This document shows positions 9,690 to 19,900 of a stretch of 64,000 nt of DNA, one piece after another. Positions within the stretch are counted from its first letter, which is position 1. Each line of letters begins with the position of its first letter. This stretch comes from Terriglobia bacterium (GTDB taxonomy: Bacteria; Acidobacteriota; Terriglobia; Acidiferrales; UBA7541). A model generated the notes under the pieces. That model ran no database searches and had not been told where the DNA came from. It saw only the letters and a list, made by a program, of their open reading frames with translations. The position numbers and the translations under genes were made by a program. The stretch spans positions 114,541 to 178,540 of the forward strand of contig JAIQFB010000008.1 of assembly GCA_020073485.1 (NCBI GenBank). The letters are read 5' to 3'.

Positions 9690-9847
9690 GTAGGACAGGC
9701 TTTTTATCCTGAGTAAAACTAAGGGCAGCCTGTCGGGTCTAGATGCGTGTTCGGCCGTGTGTTGAAGTGCGCTATTGAATCGAGCCTCGATGCAAACTAC
9801 AGCCTGCCGTTTCACTGCCAAAACCGACAGGCTGAAGCCTGTCCTAC
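9690..9847. repeat. Dispersed family-1 palindrome, long form
   Basis: Outer ends GTAGGACAGGC and GCCTGTCCTAC are inverted. The right half carries a complete GACAGGCTGAAGCCTGTC palindrome; the left half is degraded. The two halves are about 100 bases apart. It abuts the stop codon of the cytochrome gene. Confidence 0.7.
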
Positions 9848-10260
9848 TAGTGCGCCCCGCTTCCTGGCAGCGAGCGGATATAGACCACCATCTGCCAAAT
9901 CTGCTCGGGCGTTTCCCGGCCTTCATATTTCGGCATATGCCCTTTGCCCTTGGCGATCAGGTAGTTGAGTTCGCCATCGGTGAACTTGTCCAGGGAACCG
10001 GGCTTTCGCCAGTCGTGAAGGTTCATGCTGATGTCCTTAGCCTCGACGCCCTTGCCGCCGCCATCCTTCCCGTGGCACAGAGCGCAATCGGTGTCTCCGT
10101 ACGCCTTCATTCCCTCAGCGATCGAAGTGGCATTGGATTCCACGGGGTTCTTTCGATCCACTTCCTCCTGCGGAATCTTGGTTTCCACCTTCGGCTGGCT
10201 CTGGCATCCGATCAGGCCCAGACCCAGCATCGCGCACAGTACCACGCTCCGCTTCCCCAT
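9847..10260 (-). CDS. Lipoprotein monoheme cytochrome c
   Basis: This 137-residue protein starts with a lipoprotein signal (LGLGLIGC, lipidated C19). It contains one heme-c site, CALCH (C59, C62, H63), with a probable methionine axial ligand in GKGHMPKYEG, and ends in the class I helix PEQIWQMVVYIRSL. It is expected to sit on a membrane facing the periplasm and to pass electrons between respiratory partners. The nearest candidate partner is the quinohemoprotein at 12841-14646, but they are not in one operon. Confidence 0.93.
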   Translation of the reverse strand: MGKRSVVLCAMLGLGLIGCQSQPKVETKIPQEEVDRKNPVESNATSIAEGMKAYGDTDCALCHGKDGGGKGVEAKDISMNLHDWRKPGSLDKFTDGELNYLIAKGKGHMPKYEGRETPEQIWQMVVYIRSLPGSGAH

Positions 10261-10690
10261 CCCGCCTCCCTGAAATTAAGGACTTGAGCTATCCCGTTTC
10301 GTTTCAAGACAGCTGGATATCACATTGCATAGGGCACAATACATCCAAGAGCATGCCGTAACAACGCCCAATGCGCGGCACCTCCATTTTCCGGACGATT
10401 AGGCGAACAGGCTCTGGAAACAAGGCCGCGCCTGGCATAGAGTCTGGGCGACGATTGTATTGTGCGGGCATGCCCCGCTTCCGAGATTCCAGGACTTGGC
10501 GTCGCCAAGGCGCAACAGTGAACGGGAAACGCCGCTGCCGCCCGTTGCGTCTTAATTGTGTCGGCCTATCGGACGGACCATCCCATTAATTGGGAGGCCA
10601 GCCATCCTTAAGGTGGCTTCTAATGGCTGCCACGCGCGGGCCACGCGGGTGTAGAATTATTGTATTCAACGGACTGCGAGGATCAGGGAA
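10261..10690. other. Divergent intergenic region without a recognisable gene
   Basis: The 430 bases separate the leftward cytochrome and the rightward membrane protein and should contain both promoters. Short imperfect palindromes occur around 10584-10631. I see no protein-coding potential, RNA gene or convincing promoter pair. Confidence 0.4.
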
Positions 10691-11182
10691 ATGCATTTTC
10701 TATATTCCATCTGCGAGTGGTTGGAACAAACCGGCGTGGGCGTAACGGTCCGGGATTCGACCTGGCTGTTTCCGATCATCGAGACGGTGCATATTCTCGG
10801 GATCGCGGTCTTGGTAGGCAGCACGTCGATTTTGGACTTGCGCCTGATGGGCCTTACCTATCGCGAACAACCCGTATCGAAGCTGGCCTGGCGTTTTCTG
10901 CCCTGGGCATGGGTTGGGTTTCTCATACAGGTGATTACCGGGGGACTGCTGTTCGCCTCGGAAGCCACGAAGATGATCACGAATCTCGGTTTTCAGATCA
11001 AGATGGTGCTGATCGTGGTGGCGGGATTGAACGCCCTGGTTTTCCACTTGATCGCCTATCAAAGCGTGGGCAAGTGGGAGAACGATCGTGTGGCGCCGCT
11101 GTCGGCCCGGGCCGCGGGATTGATTTCGATCCTGCTGTGGTTCGGTATCGTGGGATTCGGGCGCTGGATCGCGTACGTCTAA
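10691..11182 (+). CDS. Four-helix membrane protein (DUF6644-like)
   Basis: This 163-residue protein has four predicted membrane helices (about 24-46, 70-88, 100-120, 140-160). Conserved-looking histidines sit in TVHILGIA and NALVFHLIAY, which could ligate heme b, but this is inference. The segment WLFPIIETVHILGIAVLVGS is typical of the uncharacterised DUF6644 family found near c-type cytochromes. The ATG at 10691 is preceded by AGGATCAGGGAA. No function is established. Confidence 0.75.
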   Translation: MHFLYSICEWLEQTGVGVTVRDSTWLFPIIETVHILGIAVLVGSTSILDLRLMGLTYREQPVSKLAWRFLPWAWVGFLIQVITGGLLFASEATKMITNLGFQIKMVLIVVAGLNALVFHLIAYQSVGKWENDRVAPLSARAAGLISILLWFGIVGFGRWIAYV

Positions 11183-11191
11183 GAGAAGCAG

Positions 11192-12490
11192 CTAATCCGC
11201 GGGTTCGCTGGTTTCCCGCGCCACAACCACAATTCCCTGCCAGCCCGAAATCACGGTCGCTATCAGCCCGCAGATCCCCGCGAACGAAAGCCACAGCGCC
11301 GGCATGGCGCGATTTCCGGTTACATGAATCAGGTAGGTGCAGATGGCCGGCGTGAAGCCGCCAAAGATCGCGGTGGCCAAGCTGAACGCCACCGAGAATC
11401 CGGACGTCCGGATGTCCGACGGCATGATTTCGGTGAGATACGGCACCATGGCCCCGCTGAAATTTCCAAACAGCACGGAAAGCCATAACTCCACGATCAG
11501 CAGCCGTGCAAACGAAGGTTCGCTCACCATCCATAGCATCGCAGGATAGGGCGTCAATATGGCCGCAGCCGAGGCAAACATAAGCACGGGCCGCCGCCCG
11601 ACAATGTCCGATATGGCACCGCCGATGGGTACCCAGAGAAAATTAGAAAAGCCCACAAGCAAGGTGACGATCAGGCTGTTGCGCGCGGTCAGTTGCAAGA
11701 CCTCGCGGCCATACGTCGGCGTGTACGCTGTGATGAGATAGAAGCTGACCGTAGTCATCGTCGAGAGAAACATTCCCACGCCGATGATTTCCCAGTTCTT
11801 TACCAGCGACATCAGAATCTCGGAAACCCCCGGATGGCGCTTGCGCTTGAGAAACACTTCAGTTTCCTGCAGCGAACTGCGCATCCAGAAAAGCAGCGGC
11901 ACGATCAGGCACCCGATCAGGAACGGGATTCGCCAGCCCCACTGGTTCATCATCTCCGGCGGCATCAACCAACTCAGCGTCACTCCGAGCAGCGCCGCGA
12001 ACATCACCGCCACCTGCTGGCTGCCCGATTGCCACGCGCAATAAAATCCGCGGTGCCCCGGCGTGGCAATCTCCGACAAATACACGGAGACGCCGCCCAG
12101 CTCTACCCCCGCGGAAAATCCCTGCAGCAATCTCCCCAGCACCACCACGATGGGCGCGATAATTCCAATGGTGTGGTACGAAGGGGTCAGCGCAATCACC
12201 AGCGTGCCCACCGCCATCAGCGACAGCGTGAACAGCAGCCCCTCTCGCCGCCCCTTGCGGTCCACATACGTGCCCAGGACCACGGCGCCCAAGGGCCGCA
12301 TCAGGTACCCGGCGCCAAAGGTTCCCAGCGTCATCATCAGCGATGCAAACTGGTTGCTGGAGGGAAAAATTTCGCGCGCGATATAGCTCGCGTAATACGC
12401 AAACACCATGAAGTCGTACATTTCCAGGAAGTTGCCGCTGGAAACGCGAATCACGGACCGCACTTTGGAGTCGGACGCTGGAACGCTCAT
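11192..12490 (-). CDS. MFS transporter, metabolite:H+ symporter (MHS) family, citrate/tricarballylate-like
   Basis: This 432-residue transporter has about 12 membrane helices. The N-terminal [20 protein letters not shown] and the loop motif [10 protein letters not shown] are typical of MHS-family proton symporters, close to citrate and tricarballylate carriers. It should import a carboxylate or osmolyte with protons. The exact substrate cannot be decided from sequence alone. It is convergent with the upstream small membrane protein (9 bases between stops) and has no operon partner. Confidence 0.85.
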   Translation of the reverse strand: MSVPASDSKVRSVIRVSSGNFLEMYDFMVFAYYASYIAREIFPSSNQFASLMMTLGTFGAGYLMRPLGAVVLGTYVDRKGRREGLLFTLSLMAVGTLVIALTPSYHTIGIIAPIVVVLGRLLQGFSAGVELGGVSVYLSEIATPGHRGFYCAWQSGSQQVAVMFAALLGVTLSWLMPPEMMNQWGWRIPFLIGCLIVPLLFWMRSSLQETEVFLKRKRHPGVSEILMSLVKNWEIIGVGMFLSTMTTVSFYLITAYTPTYGREVLQLTARNSLIVTLLVGFSNFLWVPIGGAISDIVGRRPVLMFASAAAILTPYPAMLWMVSEPSFARLLIVELWLSVLFGNFSGAMVPYLTEIMPSDIRTSGFSVAFSLATAIFGGFTPAICTYLIHVTGNRAMPALWLSFAGICGLIATVISGWQGIVVVARETSEPAD

Positions 12491-12658
12491 GCCGCCTTCG
12501 GATTACCTTCGATTTTCACGCCATTCCTCAATCCTGCAACGGGCATGTCTTGCTGAATTCGTGCCTGGGTATATTTGGCATTATGCGCCATAAACGCGGA
12601 AAATCCAGTCCCATATGAACAGCGAGTAGCATTCAGTTCGTCGGCGGTCGCGGTTCTG

Positions 12659-12733
12659 GTAGGACAGGCACTCTTGCCTGTCCCCGCGCGTGTTCCCGCG
12701 ATTCCGCCGGACAGGCAAGAGCGCCTGTCCTAC
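12659..12733. repeat. Dispersed family-1 palindrome (GTAGGACAGGCACTCTTGCCTGTC form)
   Basis: Inverted ends GTAGGACAGGC / GCCTGTCCTAC surround a GC-rich centre, but the inner arm is ACTCTTGCC rather than TTCAGCC. The element occupies the middle of the 350-base divergent spacer 12491-12840, which otherwise shows no gene. The quinohemoprotein promoter must lie between about 12740 and 12820. Confidence 0.75.
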
Positions 12734-12840
12734 AAATGCCCACATCCCGGAATCCGCCTGCGCATTGTGCCCGCACACGAAATGGGGGTATATTTCCATA
12801 CGGACCTTTCGATCCATTTCATTTCGAGGAGATTCTTCCG

Positions 12841-14646
12841 ATGAAGCGATTCGGCTGGATTTTACTGGCGCTCGTAATTTTCCTATGGCCGGCGGTCAAG
12901 CCCGCGCAGGCGCAGACCGCGGAAGGGGCTCTCCAATTCGAGGAACATTGCGAGAAATGCCATGGAAATCCAGAGAGCGGCGCGGCCACGCCCGCGGTGC
13001 TGTCGCTTTGGAAATTGAATCCCGAACAAGTGATGGCCGGCCTCGCCAAAGCCCCGCACACCACCATGACCGGCATTACCGAGGACAACAAGAAAGTGAT
13101 AGCCCTATACCTGGGCGGCCGCCGCGTGGGCGTCGATGCCATCGCCGAAGCCAAGGCCATGCCGAATCATTGCTCGACTAATCCCGCCATCACGGATATC
13201 ACCTCGAAGCCGATGTGGAACGGATGGGGCAACGGCGAATCCAATGCCCGCTTCCAATCCGCGAAAGCTGCAGGCATCACTCCCGATCAGGTACCGAATC
13301 TCAAGTTGAAATGGGCATTCGGCTTTCCCAGCGCCGATGAAGTGTACGGACAACCCACGGTCGCGGCCGGTCGCGTTTTCGTGGCCACCGATACCGGTTC
13401 GGTCTACTCTCTCAACGCCGATACGGGATGTATTTATTGGTCGTTCCAGGCGGACGGGGGAGTGCGCAACGCCATCAGCATCGGTCCGGTGAAGGGCCAC
13501 GGGGCCACGAAATTTGGCGTGTATTTCGGCGATGTGCGGTCGTACGCTTACATGCTCGACGCCACCACAGGCAAGCAAATCTGGAAAGTGAAAGTCGAGG
13601 ACCATCCGGTGTCCCGCGTCACTGGAGCGCCTACCTTGTATGAGGGTCGCCTGTATGTCCCGGTCTCTTCGGGCGAAGAGCGTACCGCAGGTTACAGCAA
13701 AGTCTACCCCTGCTGCACGTTTCGGGGCAGCGTCGTCGCCCTCGACGCCAATACAGGAAAACAGATCTGGAAGACCTACACGGTTCCGGAAGCGCCAAAG
13801 CTTCTCGGGAAGACCTCCACGGGAATCGAGCAGTGGGGCCCCAACGGTGGTGCGGTGTGGAACACTCCCACCATTGACGCAAAGAACCAGGCCATCTACA
13901 TCGGGACCGGCGACGCGTACAGTCCCCCTGCAGGAAAAACCACTGACGCCATCATGGCCCTGGACCTTAAAACAGGGAAAATCATGTGGGCCATCCAGGA
14001 CACGGAAAACGATTTCTGGCTCTCCGGCTGCCCTGGATCCGGATCGCCGAATTGTCCGAAGGACATGGGCCCTGACTATGATTTCGGCGCCTCGCCGATC
14101 CTGAAGTCGCTGCCGGATGGACACCGCATGCTGGTCGCGGGACAAAAAAGCGGAATGGTCTGGGGCCATGATCCCGACCGCGAAGGCACCGTTGCGTGGA
14201 AGACACCTCTGGTTCCAAAACTCGCCCTCGGCATCATTCGATTTGGCGGGGCGGCGGACGACCAAAACGCCTATTTCGGAGTCAGTACCGGTGGCCTGGC
14301 GGCGGTTCGGATCGATACTGGAGAAAAGAAATGGTTCACGCCCATCCCCGGACCGTCCAAACCGGGCCCGCGCGGCGAAACTTCGGCGGTCACGGTGATG
14401 CCGGGCGTCGTTTTTTCCGGTAGCTCAGAAGGCATACTGCGCGCGTTTTCCACCGACGACGGACGCCTCCTGTGGGACTTCAACATGGTCCGCGACTATC
14501 AAACTGTAAACGGAGTTCCGGCGAAGGGCGGATCGATGGGCCAACCCGGGCCCACCGTGGCCGGCGGATTGCTCTTCGCAGGCTCAGGCTACGTCTTCGG
14601 CGCGGGAACTCCGGGCAATGCCCTGCTGGTATTTTCGCCGCAATAG
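12841..14646 (+). CDS. PQQ quinohemoprotein dehydrogenase, polyvinyl-alcohol-dehydrogenase-like
   Basis: This 601-residue exported enzyme has a signal peptide ending near AQA. An N-terminal cytochrome c domain follows (CEKCH: C37, C40, H41), then a PQQ-binding beta-propeller with tryptophan-docking repeats (SLNADTGCIYW, LDATTGKQIWK, LDANTGKQIWK, LDLKTGKIMWA). A vicinal cysteine pair in YPCCTFRGS is like that of PVA dehydrogenase (EC 1.1.2.6). It should oxidise secondary alcohols or polyols in the periplasm and pass electrons through heme to a cytochrome. The start ATG has GAGGAGA 10 bases upstream; the open frame extends 35 codons further back without a ribosome site. The true substrate is unknown. 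Confidence 0.9.
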   Translation: MKRFGWILLALVIFLWPAVKPAQAQTAEGALQFEEHCEKCHGNPESGAATPAVLSLWKLNPEQVMAGLAKAPHTTMTGITEDNKKVIALYLGGRRVGVDAIAEAKAMPNHCSTNPAITDITSKPMWNGWGNGESNARFQSAKAAGITPDQVPNLKLKWAFGFPSADEVYGQPTVAAGRVFVATDTGSVYSLNADTGCIYWSFQADGGVRNAISIGPVKGHGATKFGVYFGDVRSYAYMLDATTGKQIWKVKVEDHPVSRVTGAPTLYEGRLYVPVSSGEERTAGYSKVYPCCTFRGSVVALDANTGKQIWKTYTVPEAPKLLGKTSTGIEQWGPNGGAVWNTPTIDAKNQAIYIGTGDAYSPPAGKTTDAIMALDLKTGKIMWAIQDTENDFWLSGCPGSGSPNCPKDMGPDYDFGASPILKSLPDGHRMLVAGQKSGMVWGHDPDREGTVAWKTPLVPKLALGIIRFGGAADDQNAYFGVSTGGLAAVRIDTGEKKWFTPIPGPSKPGPRGETSAVTVMPGVVFSGSSEGILRAFSTDDGRLLWDFNMVRDYQTVNGVPAKGGSMGQPGPTVAGGLLFAGSGYVFGAGTPGNALLVFSPQ

Positions 14647-14713
14647 CGGATGGACTGAGCGCAGCCGCAGCGGCGGGAGGCTGGATCAGGTTTCTGATGA
14701 TTTAAGTCTTGTC

Positions 14714-14796
14714 GTCATTCCGAACGAAGTGAGGAATTCCTTTTCGATTGATACCAAGAAGGGATTCCTCACCCGCAGGAGCGGTGTCGAAATGAC
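14714..14796. repeat. Dispersed family-2 element
   Basis: GTCATTCCGAACGAAGTGAGGAATTCC at the left is inverted relative to GGGATTCCTC...GAAATGAC at the right. It lies between the convergent quinohemoprotein and DUF4091 genes and may act as a bidirectional hairpin. Confidence 0.75.
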
Positions 14797-14896
14797 AATC
14801 TCCTAGTTTTATTACAACCCCTAAGACTTTCAGAGCTCGATTCAACAAGTGAGTCGCTGAATTTTTCCCGGGCATTCCTTCCAAACTTGCATCCGG

Positions 14897-16522
14897 TCAC
14901 CTAGACCCAATCCGGTCCAGTTCCTCGCCCAATTGCCGCCGCACCTTCTCAATCGCTTCTGGATCCTGCGACCAATGAGCCCAGTCGGGGGCGACCGTCG
15001 TCACAATCTGTAGCGCCCAGTCCCCGCGCCTCGCTTTCTTCAACATCTCGACATATTCATAATCTTCCACGCTCTTGCGTATCCATTTCAGGCGCATCGA
15101 AGGGACGAACCCTCCGTCTTCGCCTGGATACACCAGCCAGCCTTCGCCAGGCGGAATTCCTGGCGCATTTTCCTTGTAGATCAAATTGTTCCAGGGATCG
15201 GGCACCGAATGAATGCCCCAGGAATTTACAGCCCAATACAGCAGGCCTGAGACGCCCTGGCTCTCGGAGAGAAATCCGCCCAACATCCGATAATTCGCCG
15301 GAGAAAAATCGATGGCCCATTTCGGCGAATAGGAATCCTGGACGACCGCGGTGTAGACCCAGAACTGGCCGCCGAGTTTTCTCGCGGCGGAAACGTCCTG
15401 GGCATTGGAAATAAATTGCTTGGGCAGGAGCACCCAAATGTCGGCCGCGGGACTTCCTCCAGCGGAATCCTCGCCCCTTAATTCCGGTAACGGCGTGGCT
15501 GTCAGCATGGAAAGCAACCCCGCCTCCCTCACGTATCTGCCCCACTGTTTGAGCACGGGGAAAATATCCCTGCATTGCGTGACTTCGTCGCCCAGATAAA
15601 CGTAGAGCGGCAAATCGGTTTGATGCTTCGCCTTGAGCGCCGATAAATCGGCCACGGAAGGAGCCGCGGGCTGGTCGCAGTGCCCGTAACTTGCGGTATC
15701 AAGCCATTTCAACAACGAAATATTCAGTCCGTAACGGTCGATGAATTCCCTCTCCTTCGCCGGATCGACGGCCAGCGGCATGATCTTGTGCTCGAGCAGA
15801 AACCGCAGGTTCTCCGCCCGGTCCGCGTATGAAACTGGCGGATTACTGTTCGAGTTATTGAAAATCCAAAATGCGGAGCGAAGAGAGGGGCGCAGCGGCA
15901 ATTCAAAATTCCACACGTGCAACGTAACTTGGATGGAGGCCGCGCCATCGCTGGCGGCGACCGTCACGGTGCCGTGATATTCGCCGGGGGCGGCGCTGCG
16001 AGGCACGAAAACATCGATCCAGAACGGCTGATTTTTTCCCGCCGCCACGGTAAGTGGCATTGATTTCCGCACTGATTTGTCGTGCTCCGGGTGGGTTTCA
16101 GAGGAATCGCCGCCCCCATTGCCTGCAGGAATCAAGGCGTCCGGGTACCAGCCAGGACCAAGCGGCCGGTTGGTCCCGCCGCGATCCGGACTTCCGCGCA
16201 CGATGTGTACATATTGCTCGCGGTAGAGATGAATGTTTTCTCTGGAGATGTCACGTCCCTCGGGACCCGTCAGACCGGAAACCGAAATCGTCGCCCCCGC
16301 CAATCCCCCCGCAGGGCCTCGCACGATCACCTGAAAGGATTCGTACTCGCCTCGTCCGGCCCACAGATCAATCTGCCGCACATGGCGCGCAGACTCTTCG
16401 GGCCCGACCCTGGTGAGCGCCGGAACCACCCAAACGATCGGCCGAGCCTCGACGCTGACGCCGGCAAGTAAAATCGCCAGAATCGCGAGAGGATAGGATC
16501 GATCCGGCGTTCTTAGTCTCAT
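14897..16522 (-). CDS. Exported DUF4091-domain protein (glycoside-hydrolase-like)
   Basis: This 541-residue protein has a short signal peptide (LAILLAGVSVEA). An N-terminal beta-sandwich leads to a barrel-like middle and a C-terminal DUF4091 region recognisable by GLLYWAVNSWG, GWLVYPGEDG and SMRLKWIRKSVEDYEYVEML. The family is widespread in polysaccharide-degrading bacteria and is thought to act on glycans; no reaction is established. It stands alone, convergent with the quinohemoprotein gene. Confidence 0.85.
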   Translation of the reverse strand: MRLRTPDRSYPLAILAILLAGVSVEARPIVWVVPALTRVGPEESARHVRQIDLWAGRGEYESFQVIVRGPAGGLAGATISVSGLTGPEGRDISRENIHLYREQYVHIVRGSPDRGGTNRPLGPGWYPDALIPAGNGGGDSSETHPEHDKSVRKSMPLTVAAGKNQPFWIDVFVPRSAAPGEYHGTVTVAASDGAASIQVTLHVWNFELPLRPSLRSAFWIFNNSNSNPPVSYADRAENLRFLLEHKIMPLAVDPAKEREFIDRYGLNISLLKWLDTASYGHCDQPAAPSVADLSALKAKHQTDLPLYVYLGDEVTQCRDIFPVLKQWGRYVREAGLLSMLTATPLPELRGEDSAGGSPAADIWVLLPKQFISNAQDVSAARKLGGQFWVYTAVVQDSYSPKWAIDFSPANYRMLGGFLSESQGVSGLLYWAVNSWGIHSVPDPWNNLIYKENAPGIPPGEGWLVYPGEDGGFVPSMRLKWIRKSVEDYEYVEMLKKARRGDWALQIVTTVAPDWAHWSQDPEAIEKVRRQLGEELDRIGSR

Positions 16523-16985
16523 AAGCGCCTATCCCGAAAGTCACGTAATGTGACACAACAGCAGTCCGGAATGGAGTGTACGCGCACCAGGTGCCATTGT
16601 GAACCCCGATTGTCGGACAATTTCATTCAGGAGCGCCGGAGGCGCGGCAAAACGTAGCCCAGCGCGGAAGCGCGGGGTAACCAATGAGGAAGGAACCAAG
16701 CGCCTCAGGCGCGGCACAAAGTTCGCACCCCGGTCCCGCGGCCAAAGCCGATCGGCTCTCACGCTGCTCCCCTAGCCCCGCCCTTTCATATCCTGCCCAT
16801 AAAAAAGTTGAAACCGACATTCGCCCGGCTCCCCGCATGAATCTTGTATAATTTCGCAGGGTTCAGCGTTCCGGCGAGCCCGGCGCAGCCGGGGCGTTCG
16901 ACGTGAAAGCAGAGCTTGCGCCCGACCCGTACGATTCGATGACTAGCGCGCCCGGCAAAGCCAAAATTGAGCGGCATGAGACCTC
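16523..16985. other. Divergent intergenic region with GC-rich repeat debris and a TATAAT box
   Basis: Bases 16630-16720 hold clustered GCGCCGGAGGCGC, CAGCGCGGAAGCGC and GCGCCTCAGGCGC palindromes, another REP-like type. TATAAT at 16847-16852 lies about 135 bases before the transglutaminase start and may be its -10 box, although no good -35 hexamer is seen at the right distance. No gene is apparent. Confidence 0.45.
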
Positions 16986-19900
16986 ATGAGCATCCGAGTC
17001 GCACTGAATCACAAGACGCTCTACCGCTATTCCAAACCGGTGTGGCTTTCGCCGCATGTCGTGCGCCTGCGCCCGGCCCCTCATTGCCGCACCCCGATTT
17101 CCAGCTATTCGCTGAAAATCGTCCCCAAGGATCACTTTCTTAACTGGCAGCAGGACCCGTACAGCAACCATCTGGCGCGTCTCGTCTTCCCCAAGAAAAC
17201 CAGGGAGTTTTCCGTCGAAGTCGACCTGGTGGCGGACATGACCGTCATCAATCCGTTCGATTTTTTCCTGGAGAAATATGCGGAAGAATTCCCCTTTGCA
17301 TACGACAAGGTTCTGAAAAAGGAGCTCACCCCCTACCGCAGAAAAAATGCCGCGGGACCCTTGTTGCGGGAACTCATCGCGGAATCGAAAAAAGGCGCCA
17401 TGCGCACGAACGATTTCCTGGTGGACGTCAACCAGCGGATCCAGAAACGGATCAAATACCTGATCCGCATGGAGCCGGGCGTGCAATCGCCCGAGAAAAC
17501 GCTCACGTTGGGCAGCGGCTCCTGCCGCGACTCCGCCTGGCTTCTGGTGCAACTGCTGAGGCACCTGGGCCTCGCAGCTCGCTTCGTTTCTGGCTACCTG
17601 ATCCAACTCACTGCCGACGTCAAATCGCTCGACGGCCCCAGCGGCACGGACAAGGATTTCACCGACCTGCATGCCTGGACCGAAGTGTACCTGCCTGGTG
17701 GCGGCTGGGTCGGCCTCGATCCCACTTCCGGACTGCTGGCGGGCGAAGGGCACATACCCCTGGCATGCTCGGCGCAGCCAGTAACGGCGGCCGCCATCAG
17801 CGGCGGTTTTTCGTACGATGACGAAGCCATCACCACGTCCGAAGCGGAATCTGAAAAAGAAACACGCCGCAAGCCCAAGGACGAATTTGAATTTTCCATG
17901 TCCGTCACGCGCATTCACGAAGACCCCCGCGTGACCAAGCCCTATTCCGTCGAGCAATGGACCGAGATCGAATCCCTCGGCCATCAGGTGGACGCCGACT
18001 TGAAATCCCACGACGTCCGCCTGACCATGGGCGGCGAGCCCACGTTCGTTTCCATCGACGACATGGACGGCGCGGAATGGAACATGGCCGCCGTGGGCCC
18101 CACCAAATACAAGCTGGCCGACAATCTGATTCGGCGCCTGCGCGACCGCTTCTCCCACGGCGGCTTCCTGCACCACGGCATGGGCAAATGGTATCCCGGC
18201 GAATCCTTGCCGCGCTGGGCGCTCGGCCTGTACTGGCGCAAGGACGGCGAGGCCATCTGGCGGAACCCCTCCCTGGTCGCCGCCGAAAGCGCCCCCGGCA
18301 AATTGACGTCCTACGACGCGCGCGTTTTCATGCTCAACTTGGCCGAGCGATTGGATGTCAATCCGGCGCATGCTTTGCCTGGTTATGAAGACGCCTGGTA
18401 CTACCTGTGGAAGGAGCGGCGGCTTCCGGTCAACGTGGATCCGTTCGAAAGCAGATTGGAAAACGCAGAGGACCGCGCGCGCCTGGCGCGCGTTTTCGAA
18501 CAAGGCCTCGACGAAGTCATCGGATACACCTTGCCCTTGCGGCGCGATCATTACACCGATGGAACCAGCGAATGGGTGAGTGGCGCCTGGACGTTCCGCC
18601 CCGGGCGGATGTACCTGGTGCCGGGCGATTCCCCGATGGGGTTCCGCTTGCCGCTGGAATCGATTCCCTGGGTGAAGGAATCCGAAATTCCTCGCATTCA
18701 TGAACCAGATCCGATGGCGGAGTGCGCCGCCCTGCAACCGCGTGACGCCATGTCTGCCATGCGCGAACGCGTGGCCGTTGCCGCTGAAGGCCGCCTGGGA
18801 CAAGGATTCGTCGAGCAAACCATGGACTCGAGCCCCGCTCGAACGCGTCCTCGCCGCAGATCCCTGGTGCTGGACCTGCCTCCCGGCCCGGGCCAATCGG
18901 CGCCCTGGGTGATCCGCACGGCGATTTGCACGGAAGTTCGCGACGGCATCTTGCGCGTGTTCATGCCGCCGCAGCAGTACCTGGAAGACTATCTCGCGCT
19001 GGTGGCGGCAGTCGAAGACACGGCCGCCGATCTGGGGCTTCCCGTTCTCGTCGAAGGATATGCTCCGCCTCATGACACGCGATTGCACACACTGAAGGTG
19101 ACCCCGGACCCGGGCGTGATTGAAGTAAACCTGCATCCCTCCTCGAATTGGGACGAACTGGTGAAAAACACCACGGCGCTGTACGAAGAGGCGCGTTTGT
19201 CGCGCCTGGGCACCGAAAAATTCATGCTCGATGGACGTCACACCGGGACGGGTGGAGGAAATCACATTCTTGTCGGGGGCGCGACTCCCGCCGATTCCCC
19301 GCTGCTTCGCAATCCAGGACTGTTGCGCAGCCTGATCGGTTACTGGCACAACCATCCGGCGCTTTCTTATCTTTTCAGTGGAATTTTTGTCGGGCCCACC
19401 AGCCAGGCGCCGCGCATGGATGAAGCGCGAAACGACCAGGTCTATGAACTGGAGATCGCTTTCCAACAGGTGCCGGACAATGGCCGCGTCCCACCGTGGA
19501 TTGTGGACCGCGTGTTTCGGAACTTGCTGATTGACGCCTCCGGCAGCACGCACCGCGCCGAATTCAGCATCGACAAACTGTACGCCCCGGAAAGCGCCTC
19601 GGGCCGCCTGGGCCTGCTGGAGATGCGGGCGTTTGAAATGCCGCCGCATTCGCAGATGAGCCTGACGCAGCACCTGCTGCTGCGTTCGCTGATCGCACAT
19701 TTCTGGAAGCGGCCATATCGCGAGCCGCTGGTGCGCTGGCGCACTGAAATTCACGACCGGTACATGCTGCCGCATTTCATTCGCGAGGATCTGGAAGACG
19801 TCATACGCGACTTGAATGCAGCCGGGTATCCGCTTCGCCCGGAATGGTTCGCGTCGCATTTTGAGTTCCGCTTTCCACATTACGGCACCATCGTGCAGCG

